From Paludibacteraceae bacterium (GTDB taxonomy: Bacteria > Bacteroidota > Bacteroidia > Bacteroidales > Paludibacteraceae), in the NCBI GenBank assembly GCA_017412245.1, contig JAFPYI010000033.1:94456-158455 (forward strand): a stretch of DNA of 64,000 bases. The letters run 5' to 3'. Within the stretch, counting starts at the first letter, position 1. Each line of letters begins with the position of its first letter. Both the position numbers and the translations under genes were made by a program. This document shows, one piece after another, positions 1-7,474 of this stretch. The notes under the pieces were generated by a model. It did no database searches. It had not been told where the DNA came from and saw only the letters and a list, made by a program, of their open reading frames with translations.

Positions 1-218
1 GTGAAGGTCAGGCTTTGCGTGATAATAATGACCTTGTTCTTGCCCTTATTCAATGCCGCTGACAGTTGGTCCACTGTGGATACCAGAGTAGGCGTAGCAT
101 CCCCACCGCCCGTTGCGCTCCTGCCGTAACCGAAAGCGGATGTTGAACAATAAGTCACTGCTTGCACGGATACAGTGAGACCAATGACAAGTGATAATAA
201 AGTGAAAAGACGTTTCAT
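1..218 (-). CDS. Secreted pectate lyase-like protein, N-terminal part (runs off the left edge)
   Basis: Reads leftward from an ATG at 216-218 and leaves the window after 72 codons. The N-terminus is a signal peptide (MKRLFTLLSLVIGLTVSVQA), followed by GYGRSATGGGDATP and STVDQLSAALNKGKNKVIII, the usual opening of family 1 pectate lyases: a glycine-rich strand, then V-x-T/S-x-x-x-L. The catalytic right-handed helix is outside the window, so substrate and activity are not shown. A pectate lyase would cleave pectic polygalacturonate outside the cell, which fits the kduI/kduD uronate genes at 25 kb, though these are not linked. Preceded by a clear promoter at 251-282 on the same strand. The family call rests on the N-terminus only. 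Confidence 0.7.
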   Translation of the reverse strand, partial: MKRLFTLLSLVIGLTVSVQAVTYCSTSAFGYGRSATGGGDATPTLVSTVDQLSAALNKGKNKVIIITQSLTF

Positions 219-250
219 ATATTCGATTGTGTTAATTACATTATCCGGCG

Positions 251-282
251 CAAAGGTACAAAAAAAAGTATTCCGTACCAAA
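251..282 (-). promoter_or_regulatory. Bacteroidota-type promoter for the pectate lyase gene, overlapping an inverted repeat
   Basis: On the minus strand a TTG (279-281) and a TACCTTTG (251-258) are separated by 20 bp, matching the Bacteroidota -33/-7 form. A perfect 6-bp inverted repeat (CGTACC, 8-bp spacer, GGTACG; 274-293) covers the -33 element and could be an operator; that role is inferred. Confidence 0.75.
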
Positions 283-361
283 TTTTAGGTACGAAATACA
301 CATTTTTTGTCAATTTATAGCACTTTCCGGTTCCCTAACGCTTGCTTTGCACGTTTTGACA

Positions 362-772
362 CTACCATAGAGACAAAGCGTGTTCTTCTTTTGCCGTCAT
401 CTCCGCTTTCGTCTCCGGGGTTTTGTCCCCTTGCCCTGTCAGGTGCAATACGCCGTGAATCATAATCCGCCGCAGTTCTTCCTCAAACGGCACACCTACC
501 GCCGTTGCATTCGAACGCACGGTGTCTATCGAAATGAAAATGTCTCCGTTGAGGGTAGAGGGAGTGGAGTAATCGAACGTGATGACGTCGGTATAGTAGT
601 CATGACCGAGGAACTGACGGTTGACCTCTAATTCCCGCTCGTCGTTGCAAAAGATATAGTTCACGTTTCCTACGGAAAAACCATAATCCGCAGCCACAGC
701 ACGAATCCAACGGCTTATCATGCGCTCGTCCAATGCAGGCATTTCTATATCCTCAGCAGTAAATCTTAGCAT
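362..772 (-). CDS. ybeY: YbeY, endoribonuclease for 16S rRNA maturation
   Basis: 136 residues, the size expected of this metal-dependent RNase, which acts in 16S rRNA 3' processing and ribosome quality control. The core HGVLHLTGQGD (residues 106-116) is the family metal motif. His106 and His110 are present and the third ligand position (116) is Asp rather than His, which as far as I recall is normal for Bacteroidota members (HGxLHLxGxxDKT). The ATG at 770-772 gives a start in line with the family. No promoter is evident just upstream. It lies 3' of the SpmA/SpmB fusion on the same strand, with a repeat element and an 11-bp array in the 202-bp gap, so co-transcription is possible but uncertain. 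Confidence 0.93.
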   Translation of the reverse strand: MLRFTAEDIEMPALDERMISRWIRAVAADYGFSVGNVNYIFCNDERELEVNRQFLGHDYYTDVITFDYSTPSTLNGDIFISIDTVRSNATAVGVPFEEELRRIMIHGVLHLTGQGDKTPETKAEMTAKEEHALSLW

Positions 773-838
773 TTCTTATCGTATTTTGTTCTCGTTTATC
801 GACTATGTTCTTCAATGTATCTTACTTCTTTCTCTCTT

Positions 839-867
839 TTCCCTTTAGGGAGGAGTCAGAGGTAGGC
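839..867. repeat. Short G-rich repeat, possibly related to the element inside recF
   Basis: This stretch contains TAGGGAGG followed 6 bp later by GAGGTAGGC. It aligns with the element at 56961-56990: identical over TAGGGAGG, partly matching over the next 14 bases, same spacing to the final GGC. Such elements are frequent in Bacteroidota genomes. It ends five bases before the 11-bp array at 873. Homology is likely but not certain. Confidence 0.4.
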
Positions 868-872
868 CTCTT

Positions 873-973
873 GTCAACCAGGAAACCTCTCGGAAGCCTT
901 GAAAATACGGGCCTGCAACGGGGTAACATTGGGTGATTATTGCGTGATTATTGTGTGATTATTGCGTGATTCG
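873..973 (+). repeat. 101-bp element made of degenerate 11-bp units, copy 1
   Basis: From 877 the sequence divides into eight 11-bp units and a partial one. The last two bases of successive units, at 886, 897, 908, 919, 930, 941, 952 and 963, run CC, CC, CG, CG, TG, TG, TG, TG. The final units are nearly identical (CGTGATTATTG, TGTGATTATTG). A second copy at 60276-60376 matches at 96 of 101 positions with the same end points. It lies between the spmAB stop codon (975-977) and ybeY. No coding potential is apparent. Confidence 0.85.
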
Positions 974-974
974 C

Positions 975-2207
975 TTATCCGAAGAATATCGGCGCGATGG
1001 CAAAGGCCGCAATAGCGCCTGCTAAATCAGCCAAAAGACAACAAGCAACTGCGTGTCGTGTGTTCTTGATATTTACCGAACCGAAATAGACTGCTAAGAC
1101 ATAAAATGTTGTGTCTGTCGTTCCTTGCAGGATACAACACAATCGTCCTACAAGACTATCTGCGCCATGAGTGGTCATAGCTTCGAGCATCAGTCCTCTT
1201 GCGCCGCTACCACTAAGCGGTTTCATAAGTGCTGTAGGAACTGCTCCTGCGAGATCTGGATTAATACCACAAGCACCAAAACACCATGCAATACCTTGTT
1301 CCAGCAAATCCATTGCTCCGCAAGCACGGAACATACCTACGGCAACTAAAATGGCGATGAGGTAAGGAATAATACCGATAGCCACTTGGAAACCTCCTTT
1401 GGCGCCGTCTATAAATGCATCATAGACGTTGATTTTCTTGCACATCGCCTGAATGACGAACCAGCAGATAACACCTAAAAGAAGTATGGCTGCAATAGCT
1501 GCAGATACAACTGATAATGCGTGTGGAGAGAGAAGAGTAGCACCCCAAACCATCAAACCGACTAATGCGGTTAAACCGATGATGGTTCCTAATACAACAG
1601 GGTCTTTTAACTTGATTTTTTGCGCCACGCACACACAAAGAAGTCCAACAAGTGTAGCAACATAAGTAGCAATCAAAATCGGCAGGAAAACATCTGCAGG
1701 ATTGGCGGCTCCTAATTGTGCGCGGTAGGCCATGATAGTTGTCGGAATCAGTGTCAGTCCGCTTGCACCGAGTACAACGAACATAATCATGGCATTGGAC
1801 GCTTTGGATTTGTCGGTGTTGAGTTCTTGCAACTCTCCCATTGCTTTCAATCCCATCGGCGTTGCGGCATTATCCAAACCAAGCATATTGGCCGCAATAT
1901 TCATGAGCATGGTTCCGAAAACAGGATGACCTTTAGGAATATCCGGGAAGATACGGCTGAAGAACGGATTGATGGCTTTTCCAAGCGAATTTACTGCTCC
2001 GGCTTTCTCGCCGATCTTCATAATACCCATCCATAATGCAAGAACACCCGTCAAACCAAGTGAGAGTTCAAAACCTGTCTTGGCACTATCGAAGGTCGAA
2101 TTTAGTATATCGGAAAATATATTGATATTACCAAAACACAGAGCTTGAATAAGCCCCATGATAACTGCTAAAAGAATAAGCGAAATCCAAATATAATTCA
2201 AAATCAT
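975..2207 (-). CDS. SpmA/SpmB fusion, nucleoside-recognition (Gate) domain membrane protein
   Basis: 410 residues, many hydrophobic segments. The N-terminal half resembles SpmA (LSLGLTGVLALWMGIMKIGE; ANMLGLDNAATPMGLKAM near residues 110-128) and the C-terminal half resembles SpmB, with a second Gate-type domain (FQVAIGIIPYLIAILVAVGM; PLSGSGARGLM). Spore formers encode the halves as two genes; the fusion is usual in non-sporulating Bacteroidota, where its role is unknown. It is an inner-membrane protein, possibly a transporter; the substrate cannot be told from sequence. The ATG at 2205-2207 lies about 5 bp past the -7 element at 2212-2219, so the mRNA is probably leaderless. Confidence 0.88.
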   Translation of the reverse strand: MILNYIWISLILLAVIMGLIQALCFGNINIFSDILNSTFDSAKTGFELSLGLTGVLALWMGIMKIGEKAGAVNSLGKAINPFFSRIFPDIPKGHPVFGTMLMNIAANMLGLDNAATPMGLKAMGELQELNTDKSKASNAMIMFVVLGASGLTLIPTTIMAYRAQLGAANPADVFLPILIATYVATLVGLLCVCVAQKIKLKDPVVLGTIIGLTALVGLMVWGATLLSPHALSVVSAAIAAILLLGVICWFVIQAMCKKINVYDAFIDGAKGGFQVAIGIIPYLIAILVAVGMFRACGAMDLLEQGIAWCFGACGINPDLAGAVPTALMKPLSGSGARGLMLEAMTTHGADSLVGRLCCILQGTTDTTFYVLAVYFGSVNIKNTRHAVACCLLADLAGAIAAFAIAPIFFG

Positions 2208-2211
2208 GGTG

Positions 2212-2242
2212 CAAAATTACACTTTTTTTTGGATATGTGCAA
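2212..2242 (-). promoter_or_regulatory. Promoter of the SpmA/SpmB gene
   Basis: TTG at 2240-2242 and TAATTTTG at 2212-2219 on the minus strand with 20 bp between. It interleaves with the divergent promoter at 2228-2259, so RNA polymerase can hardly bind both at once. Confidence 0.8.
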
Positions 2243-2259
2243 GAAAAATTGTAATTTTG
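2228..2259 (+). promoter_or_regulatory. Promoter of the methyltransferase/adenosyltransferase pair
   Basis: TTTG at 2228-2231 and TAATTTTG at 2252-2259 with 20 bp between. The expected transcription start lies at about 2265, right before the ATG at 2268. Confidence 0.8.
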
Positions 2260-2267
2260 TGGCCGAA

Positions 2268-3080
2268 ATGCAGAATTACGATGCCTTATATCGAATCTAT
2301 GCGTATGTTCGTCATATGCTGACAGCATGGAACACAACGGGTGAGGGAATTCATTCTCCATATCTGTTTCATCTGGTTAGTTTTGTACTGTGCGACAAGA
2401 ATCGTTTTTACTGTTTTTCCGAGATAGAGCGTCGTCGAGAGGCTTTGCTGAATGATACGCGTGTTTTGGAGGTCGTTGATTATGGGTCCGGCGGTTCACC
2501 AGAAGGATTGCATGTACAGCGAAAAGTATGTGATATAGCGCATGGACATTTGGAGCGTGCCGCAGTAGGACAGATGCTTTTTCGATTGGTGAATTTTCTC
2601 AGTCAAGATGCTAAACGTCCATTGGAGATATTGGAGTTGGGTACGTCATTAGGCATAACGACTGCATATCTGGCAATGCCCAATAGTCAAAATAAGGTGA
2701 TGACCATGGAAGGAAGCAGCGCGGTTGCCAAGGTGGCACGGGAACAATGGCAGGCGTTGCGTTTGAACAATATTGAATGTGTAGAAGGCCGAATAGAGGA
2801 CACCTTATTAAATCGCGCGCGCGAGAGACTGGATTTAGCGTATGTGGATGCTAACCATACTTACGAAGCTACGCGACAATATGTGGAATATCTGCTGCCG
2901 AGATTGACTGAGAAAGGCATAATAGCGATTGACGATATCCATTATTCGCGTGAGATGGAACGCGCTTGGAAAGTACTGCAAGCGGACGAGCGCGTAACGA
3001 GTAGTATGGATATGGGGCATATCGGATTGTTGTTTGTGGATAAACATTATCTTAAACGGCATTATCGTTTAAGACTATAA
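2268..3080 (+). CDS. Class I SAM-dependent methyltransferase, O-methyltransferase type
   Basis: 270 residues from the ATG at 2268. An in-frame ATG at 2235 is rejected because it lies inside the promoter. The Rossmann core is visible: LEILELGTSLGITTAYLAM is the SAM-binding glycine motif, MTMEGS the acidic end of strand 2, and DLAYVDANHTYEATRQYVEY with IIAIDDIHYS matches the later strands of catechol-type O-methyltransferases (D-x-N/G-H and the D-D metal pair). The N-terminal part (YRIYAYVRHMLTAWNTTGEGIHSPYLF) is typical of a Bacteroidota-specific group of unknown substrate. Twelve bases separate it from the cobalamin adenosyltransferase gene, so the two are probably co-transcribed. Confidence 0.82.
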   Translation: MQNYDALYRIYAYVRHMLTAWNTTGEGIHSPYLFHLVSFVLCDKNRFYCFSEIERRREALLNDTRVLEVVDYGSGGSPEGLHVQRKVCDIAHGHLERAAVGQMLFRLVNFLSQDAKRPLEILELGTSLGITTAYLAMPNSQNKVMTMEGSSAVAKVAREQWQALRLNNIECVEGRIEDTLLNRARERLDLAYVDANHTYEATRQYVEYLLPRLTEKGIIAIDDIHYSREMERAWKVLQADERVTSSMDMGHIGLLFVDKHYLKRHYRLRL

Positions 3081-3092
3081 ATAATATTGTAT

Positions 3093-3611
3093 ATGGCAAT
3101 TTATACAAAGACAGGAGACAAAGGCGAGACTTCATTGGCCAATGGTCAACGTGTTTCTAAAGCCGATGCACGGTTGGAAGCGTACGGAACAATAGATGAA
3201 TTAAATAGTTTCATCGGTTGGTTGCACGTGTCATGTGCATCTTCTCAACAAAAAACGGATGCGCAGTTAAAATGGGTGCAAGACAAATTATTTAACTTAG
3301 GTGCATTATTGAGCTGTGCTGACGGTGAGTGGATTCAAGACGCAGATGTCAAACAGCTCGAGGCGTGGATTGATGAGATGCAAGCAGAAGTGCCAAAGCA
3401 AAAATCATTTATCCTTCCTTCAGGAACAGAGGCATCTTGCCGTGCTCAGATATGCAGAACGGTATGCCGTCGTGCCGAACGAAAGATGATAGGAATCGAT
3501 ATACCGGAAGTAAGTGCTCGTTTTGTCAATCGACTAAGCGATTACTTGTTTGTGTTGAGCCGTTATTTGAATTTTTTGGCAGGTCAAAAAGAAGAAAATT
3601 GGACTGCATAA
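3093..3611 (+). CDS. PduO-type ATP:cob(I)alamin adenosyltransferase
   Basis: 172 residues from the ATG at 3093. It makes adenosylcobalamin by transferring the adenosyl group of ATP to cob(I)alamin. The N-terminal MAIYTKTGDKGETSL is the PduO ATP-binding segment (TKTGDxGxT), followed by DARLEAYGTIDELNSFIGW, also characteristic. The C-terminal part has CRTVCRRAERKM and VNRLSDYLFVLSRYLNFLAGQ, the conserved R-x-x-x-R-x-x-E and NRLSDYLF helices. Length is normal. The TTG six bases upstream is unlikely to be used. The ATG lies 12 bases past the methyltransferase stop. Confidence 0.93.
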   Translation: MAIYTKTGDKGETSLANGQRVSKADARLEAYGTIDELNSFIGWLHVSCASSQQKTDAQLKWVQDKLFNLGALLSCADGEWIQDADVKQLEAWIDEMQAEVPKQKSFILPSGTEASCRAQICRTVCRRAERKMIGIDIPEVSARFVNRLSDYLFVLSRYLNFLAGQKEENWTA

Positions 3612-3686
3612 AAACCCACAAAAAGAAGAAAAATGGCGTAAAATGTTGAAAAATCATCAAAAAATGTAAATTATTGTGATAAAAAC

Positions 3687-3717
3687 TTGCACGTATCGAA
3701 ACTTTTTACTACTTTTG
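3687..3717 (+). promoter_or_regulatory. Promoter at the head of the T9SS operon
   Basis: TTG at 3687-3689 and TACTTTTG at 3710-3717, spacer 20 bp. It lies 90 bases upstream of the DUF2795 gene, the first of six tightly packed genes that end at the terminator at 10014. Confidence 0.8.
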
Positions 3718-3806
3718 CACGATAATTTTGAAGAAGTGTACCCATTTGTAGGTTAATCGTCGCATGATTGTGGCGCGTTTTGACGTCAAAAAGTTTAGTT
3801 ACTGGT

Positions 3807-4037
3807 ATGTATTGGACATTAGAATTAGCATCGAAGTTGGATGACGCACCCTGGCCGGCTACAAAGGAAGAATTATTGGATTACGCCAATCGTACGGGGG
3901 CTCCGGCTGAGGTTATAGAGAACTTAAGTGAGTTGGAAGAAGAGGACGAGGAGCAGGTTTATGATAGCATCTTGGATATATGGCCGGACTATCCTACTCG
4001 GGATGAGGATTTCTTCTTCGTTGAAGACGAATATTAA
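3807..4037 (+). CDS. DUF2795 family small acidic protein at the head of the T9SS operon
   Basis: 76 residues, very acidic in the C-terminal half. The N-terminal MYWTLELASKLDDAPWPATK and later VIENLSELEEEDEEQVYDSI match the DUF2795 family found across Bacteroidota. The ATG at 3807 is chosen over a GTG at 3768 because the family begins with MYWT. No function is established. Being first in a transcript with porP, porK, porL, porM and porN makes a link to secretion worth testing, but position alone does not prove it. Its 3' end overlaps the possible TTG start of porP at 4021. Confidence 0.85.
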   Translation: MYWTLELASKLDDAPWPATKEELLDYANRTGAPAEVIENLSELEEEDEEQVYDSILDIWPDYPTRDEDFFFVEDEY

Positions 4038-4053
4038 GTCAAGCAATATATCT

Positions 4054-5001
4054 GTGCGTAGATATTTAGTTCTTCTGCTCGCCTTTACAGGCATTCTTAC
4101 TGCGAGTGCGCAGTTTGATCCGCAGCTGGGACAATATATGTATTTAGCAGCCGCCTATAATCCTGCAGCGGCAGGAGAAGGAGATTTAATGAAGGTTGCA
4201 GGTGTGCATCGCATGCAGTATGTGGATATCACAAATGCACCGATGAGTACTTGGTTCTCATTCAGTTCTCCGTTTGTAATAGGCAAAACCCATCATGGTG
4301 CTGGTGTGCGGTTTCTGAATGACCGTTATGGCTTGTTCACGACGCAATCGTTTTATGTGCAGTATGCCTATCGCCAGCGTTTGGGTAAAGGTTATTTGAG
4401 TATCGGCGTTGATTTGGGCTTTGTAAATGTTGGTTTCCGAGGCGATTCGGTCAATCTGAGCCAAATGGGCGATGAGTATCACGAATCAGATGCGTCTATT
4501 CCAACAGCCAGCAAGTCAGGAATGAAGTTTGACATGGGATTGGGACTCTACTATGCTACACCGGTTTGGTGGGTAGGTGCAAGTTACAGCCATTTGCTTC
4601 GACCGACGATAGACTGGGATGAGTATTCACAAGTCCGATTGACAGGAACGATGTATGTAGTCGGTGGATACCATTTCCGATTGAAAGACAATCGAGATTG
4701 GGTATTGACTCCGAGTGCAATGGTCATGAGCGATTTCGCAAGCTGGGATGTGAACTTGACGTTGATGTGCGATTACAGAGATCGGTATCGTTGGGGATTG
4801 GGATACAGAATAGCCGGAAGTGTGAATATATTATTAGGAGTTGATATTATCTCAGGTTTGCAATTGGGGTACAGTTGCGAATTGCCGACAAACAAACTGC
4901 TGTTAGAGAGCTACGGAAGTCATGAGATATATCTGTCATACGGATTTGATATACTGAAACCAAAACGGACAAACAAATATAAATCAGTTAGGTATTTATA
5001 A
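4054..5001 (+). CDS. porP: PorP/SprF family T9SS outer-membrane protein
   Basis: About 315 residues from a GTG at 4054, giving a clean signal peptide (MRRYLVLLLAFTGILTASA) cut before QFDPQLGQYMYLAAAYNPAA, the hallmark mature N-terminus of the PorP/SprF family. The rest is a beta-barrel of alternating aromatic strands. PorP is a structural T9SS component encoded beside the gldKLMN-type genes in many Bacteroidota. An alternative TTG start at 4021 adds 11 residues and overlaps the DUF2795 gene; no ATG fits. The porK ATG follows 34 bases after the stop. Confidence 0.87.
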   Translation: MRRYLVLLLAFTGILTASAQFDPQLGQYMYLAAAYNPAAAGEGDLMKVAGVHRMQYVDITNAPMSTWFSFSSPFVIGKTHHGAGVRFLNDRYGLFTTQSFYVQYAYRQRLGKGYLSIGVDLGFVNVGFRGDSVNLSQMGDEYHESDASIPTASKSGMKFDMGLGLYYATPVWWVGASYSHLLRPTIDWDEYSQVRLTGTMYVVGGYHFRLKDNRDWVLTPSAMVMSDFASWDVNLTLMCDYRDRYRWGLGYRIAGSVNILLGVDIISGLQLGYSCELPTNKLLLESYGSHEIYLSYGFDILKPKRTNKYKSVRYL

Positions 5002-5035
5002 AATTAAGTTGAAAATTAATCGACTAATTACCAAT

Positions 5036-6382
5036 ATGAAAGTAACAAAGATTTTGCCATTGGTCGTATTCGCGATTGCTTTGGCTAGTTGCAACAAGCC
5101 GGCGGGAGAGTTAGTAGGAGCTCGCAATTCCGGTAACTTTAAGGAGGCTAATCCTTATGGTATGCTGTTCATCAAGAAAGGTAGTTTCATGATGGGAGCA
5201 AACACTCAATCGGCTGTATTTGAGCAACCTGACAATGTTGTGATGGTTACGGTAGATGCGTTCTGGATGGACGAGACCGAAATCACCAACAACGAGTACA
5301 CTCAGTTCGTACATTGGGTACGTGACTCGATTGCATTAACTAATCTGGTTGCAGCAGGTATGACAGATTATGCTATTCAACCGAAAGACGAGGATTTCGA
5401 CGAAGAGAACTTCCGTTTGGATTGGCGTAAGAAAGTGCCTTGGGACAGCAAGGAAGAGGATGTAGTGGACGCATTGTCGTCTATGTATTATTCAGATGGA
5501 ACGCTGAAGACCAATTATCTTCACTATCGTTACAACTGGGTTAATATGGATGAGGCTCTTCCTCAACGTAATAAATTTGACGTTGCAACAAGTTCCTATC
5601 CTAAAGGTGCTACCGCTCGTGTAGATACTTTCTGGGTAGATGAGATTGGCGCAATCCACGACTCTACTATTTATCGTCCGTTGAGAGAACCGAAAGATCT
5701 TTTGACCGAGAAGATAATTTGTATCTATCCGGATACATTGGTATGGGCTCGTGACTTCCAATTCTCGTACAATGATCCGTTGCTTCATATGTACTTCAAA
5801 CACCCGGGTTATGCTGAATATCCGGTAGTTGGTGTTACATGGGAACAAGCACATGCATTCTGCAACTGGCGTACCAAATTATTTAACCAGTATTCATCTG
5901 CAGAGGCTAATGAATATCGTTTGCCGACAGAGGCTCAATGGGAGTATGCAGCACGCGGTGGTCGTAAATTGGCGATGTATCCGTGGGGTGGCAATTATGC
6001 TCGTGACGGCAAGGGATGTTTCTTTGCTAACTTCAAACCTTATCGTGGTGCTTACAACGATGATACGGGTACTACCACTATGAAAGTGGCTCAATATCGT
6101 CCGAATGATTTCGGTTTGTTCGATATGGCTGGTAACGTATCTGAGTGGACTAACTCTGCTTATCAAAGCGCAGCAAATACGCATATCCATGACTTGAATC
6201 CGGATTATAGCTATATGGCTCGTAAAGCGGATCCTGACATCCTGAAACGTAAAATAGTTAAAGGTGGTAGCTGGAAAGATATCAGTTACTTCATGCAATG
6301 CGGTGTGCGCACGTACGAGTATCAATATGAGAGCCGTCCTTACATTGGCTTCCGTTGCGTACGTTCATATATTGGAGAATAA
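5036..6382 (+). CDS. porK: PorK/GldK, T9SS lipoprotein with FGE-sulfatase fold
   Basis: 448 residues from the ATG at 5036. The lipobox LASC near residue 21 predicts an outer-membrane lipoprotein. The formylglycine-generating-enzyme-like domain is visible: GSFMMGANT, VDAFWMDETEITNNEYTQFV, EYRLPTEAQWEYAARGG, GNVSEWTNSAY, KGGSWKD and IGFRCVRS. In T9SS this fold is structural: PorK with PorN forms the periplasmic rings. A TTG 27 bases upstream is rejected because it would put a charged stretch before the signal peptide. Second of the five consecutive por genes. Confidence 0.94.
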   Translation: MKVTKILPLVVFAIALASCNKPAGELVGARNSGNFKEANPYGMLFIKKGSFMMGANTQSAVFEQPDNVVMVTVDAFWMDETEITNNEYTQFVHWVRDSIALTNLVAAGMTDYAIQPKDEDFDEENFRLDWRKKVPWDSKEEDVVDALSSMYYSDGTLKTNYLHYRYNWVNMDEALPQRNKFDVATSSYPKGATARVDTFWVDEIGAIHDSTIYRPLREPKDLLTEKIICIYPDTLVWARDFQFSYNDPLLHMYFKHPGYAEYPVVGVTWEQAHAFCNWRTKLFNQYSSAEANEYRLPTEAQWEYAARGGRKLAMYPWGGNYARDGKGCFFANFKPYRGAYNDDTGTTTMKVAQYRPNDFGLFDMAGNVSEWTNSAYQSAANTHIHDLNPDYSYMARKADPDILKRKIVKGGSWKDISYFMQCGVRTYEYQYESRPYIGFRCVRSYIGE

Positions 6383-6423
6383 TTAAAAACAAAATACATT
6401 AACTTTTAAGTTATAAAGAAACT

Positions 6424-7428
6424 ATGGCTACAGAAAACGCTGCAAAAAAAGGTTTTGGTGCAAGGTTTATGCATTGGTATGAATCATACCAAGGTAAAAA
6501 TGTGGTAAACATCGTTTATTCGGCAGGTGCGTCGGTGGTAATCGTCGGTGCGTTGTTTAAAATTCTTCACTGGCCGTTGGCAAGTCAAGTGCTGATGGTG
6601 GGTATGTTTACCGAGGCTTTCTTGTTCTTGATAGGTACATTAGAGCATCCGCATCCTGAATTCCACTGGGAGAACGTGTTCCCGCAATTGTTGGAATATG
6701 GAACCAAACCGGAGTTGTTAGAGGCAAAAGCTAATCAACCTCGTCCTACCCTGTTAGGTGCAGGTAGTGAAGAAGGTGCTCCTGTTTCCGGTGAAAAAGG
6801 CCGTGCAGCAGTGCCAGCTTTGAAAGATGAAGACTTACAAGCTTTGAAAGACGGTATAGCTGATTTGGCAAAAACAGCATCGCAATTTAGCGAGTTAGGC
6901 AAAGTGGCTCAAACTGGCGTTAAACTGGGTGAGAAATTAGCAGCAGCTGAAGTAGCTACATCTGAATATACAACAAAGTTGTCTGCAGCAGGTTCTGCAA
7001 CTGACTCTTTCGCTCAAGTAACAAATGATCTGTCCGGAACTTACGCTCAAGTAACGGAAGATATGAAGCACGTAGTAGCCGGTACTGAAGCATACAAAGC
7101 AAGTGTTGATTTGGTAGGTCAAAAATTGGCTTCTTTGAATTCTGTATATGAATTGCAACTGCAAGCAATGAATGCTCATATTGAGGCTATCAAGGCTCAA
7201 GCAGCAACTGTTCAAACACAAATAGAGGCTGGTAAAGAGCAAGCTGCTGCAGTTAAAGAACAAGTAGCAGCAGTCAAAGAGCAAGTAGATGCTCAAAAGA
7301 ATATTGCAGCTTCTGCTCGCGAAGCTGCAGAGGTTCAAGCTGCATTTGTTGCAGAGTCTAAGACTTTGAAGAAACAAATCACAGATTTGAATGCAGTATA
7401 TGGCAACATGCTGAATGCATTGGCATAA
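6424..7428 (+). CDS. porL: PorL/GldL, T9SS inner-membrane motor subunit
   Basis: 334 residues. Two transmembrane helices lie near residues 27-47 and 52-70 with GALFKILHWPL between them and MFTEAFLFLIG in the second. Lys46 and Glu64 are intramembrane charges of the sort required for proton use by the GldL/GldM motor. The C-terminal two thirds is a predicted cytoplasmic coiled coil rich in Ala, Gln, Glu and Lys. It holds about three 7-residue repeats of the AAVKEQV type (DNA 7243-7300, 21-bp period), an expansion of heptads. Confidence 0.94.
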   Translation: MATENAAKKGFGARFMHWYESYQGKNVVNIVYSAGASVVIVGALFKILHWPLASQVLMVGMFTEAFLFLIGTLEHPHPEFHWENVFPQLLEYGTKPELLEAKANQPRPTLLGAGSEEGAPVSGEKGRAAVPALKDEDLQALKDGIADLAKTASQFSELGKVAQTGVKLGEKLAAAEVATSEYTTKLSAAGSATDSFAQVTNDLSGTYAQVTEDMKHVVAGTEAYKASVDLVGQKLASLNSVYELQLQAMNAHIEAIKAQAATVQTQIEAGKEQAAAVKEQVAAVKEQVDAQKNIAASAREAAEVQAAFVAESKTLKKQITDLNAVYGNMLNALA

Positions 7429-7474
7429 TTCAATTAGAACGCATTAAGGTATAAAACATTAAAACACTTCAGCA

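Noticed and set aside
380-631. 83-residue open frame opposite ybeY
   Set aside because: It is antisense to a well-supported conserved gene and shows no family features; typical shadow frame.
2235-2267. N-terminal extension of the methyltransferase
   Set aside because: The in-frame ATG lies within the promoter and could not be transcribed from it.
7243-7300. Tandem DNA repeat in porL as another array
   Set aside because: The period is 21 bp, matches heptads of a coiled coil, and keeps the frame; it is unlike the 11-bp arrays.
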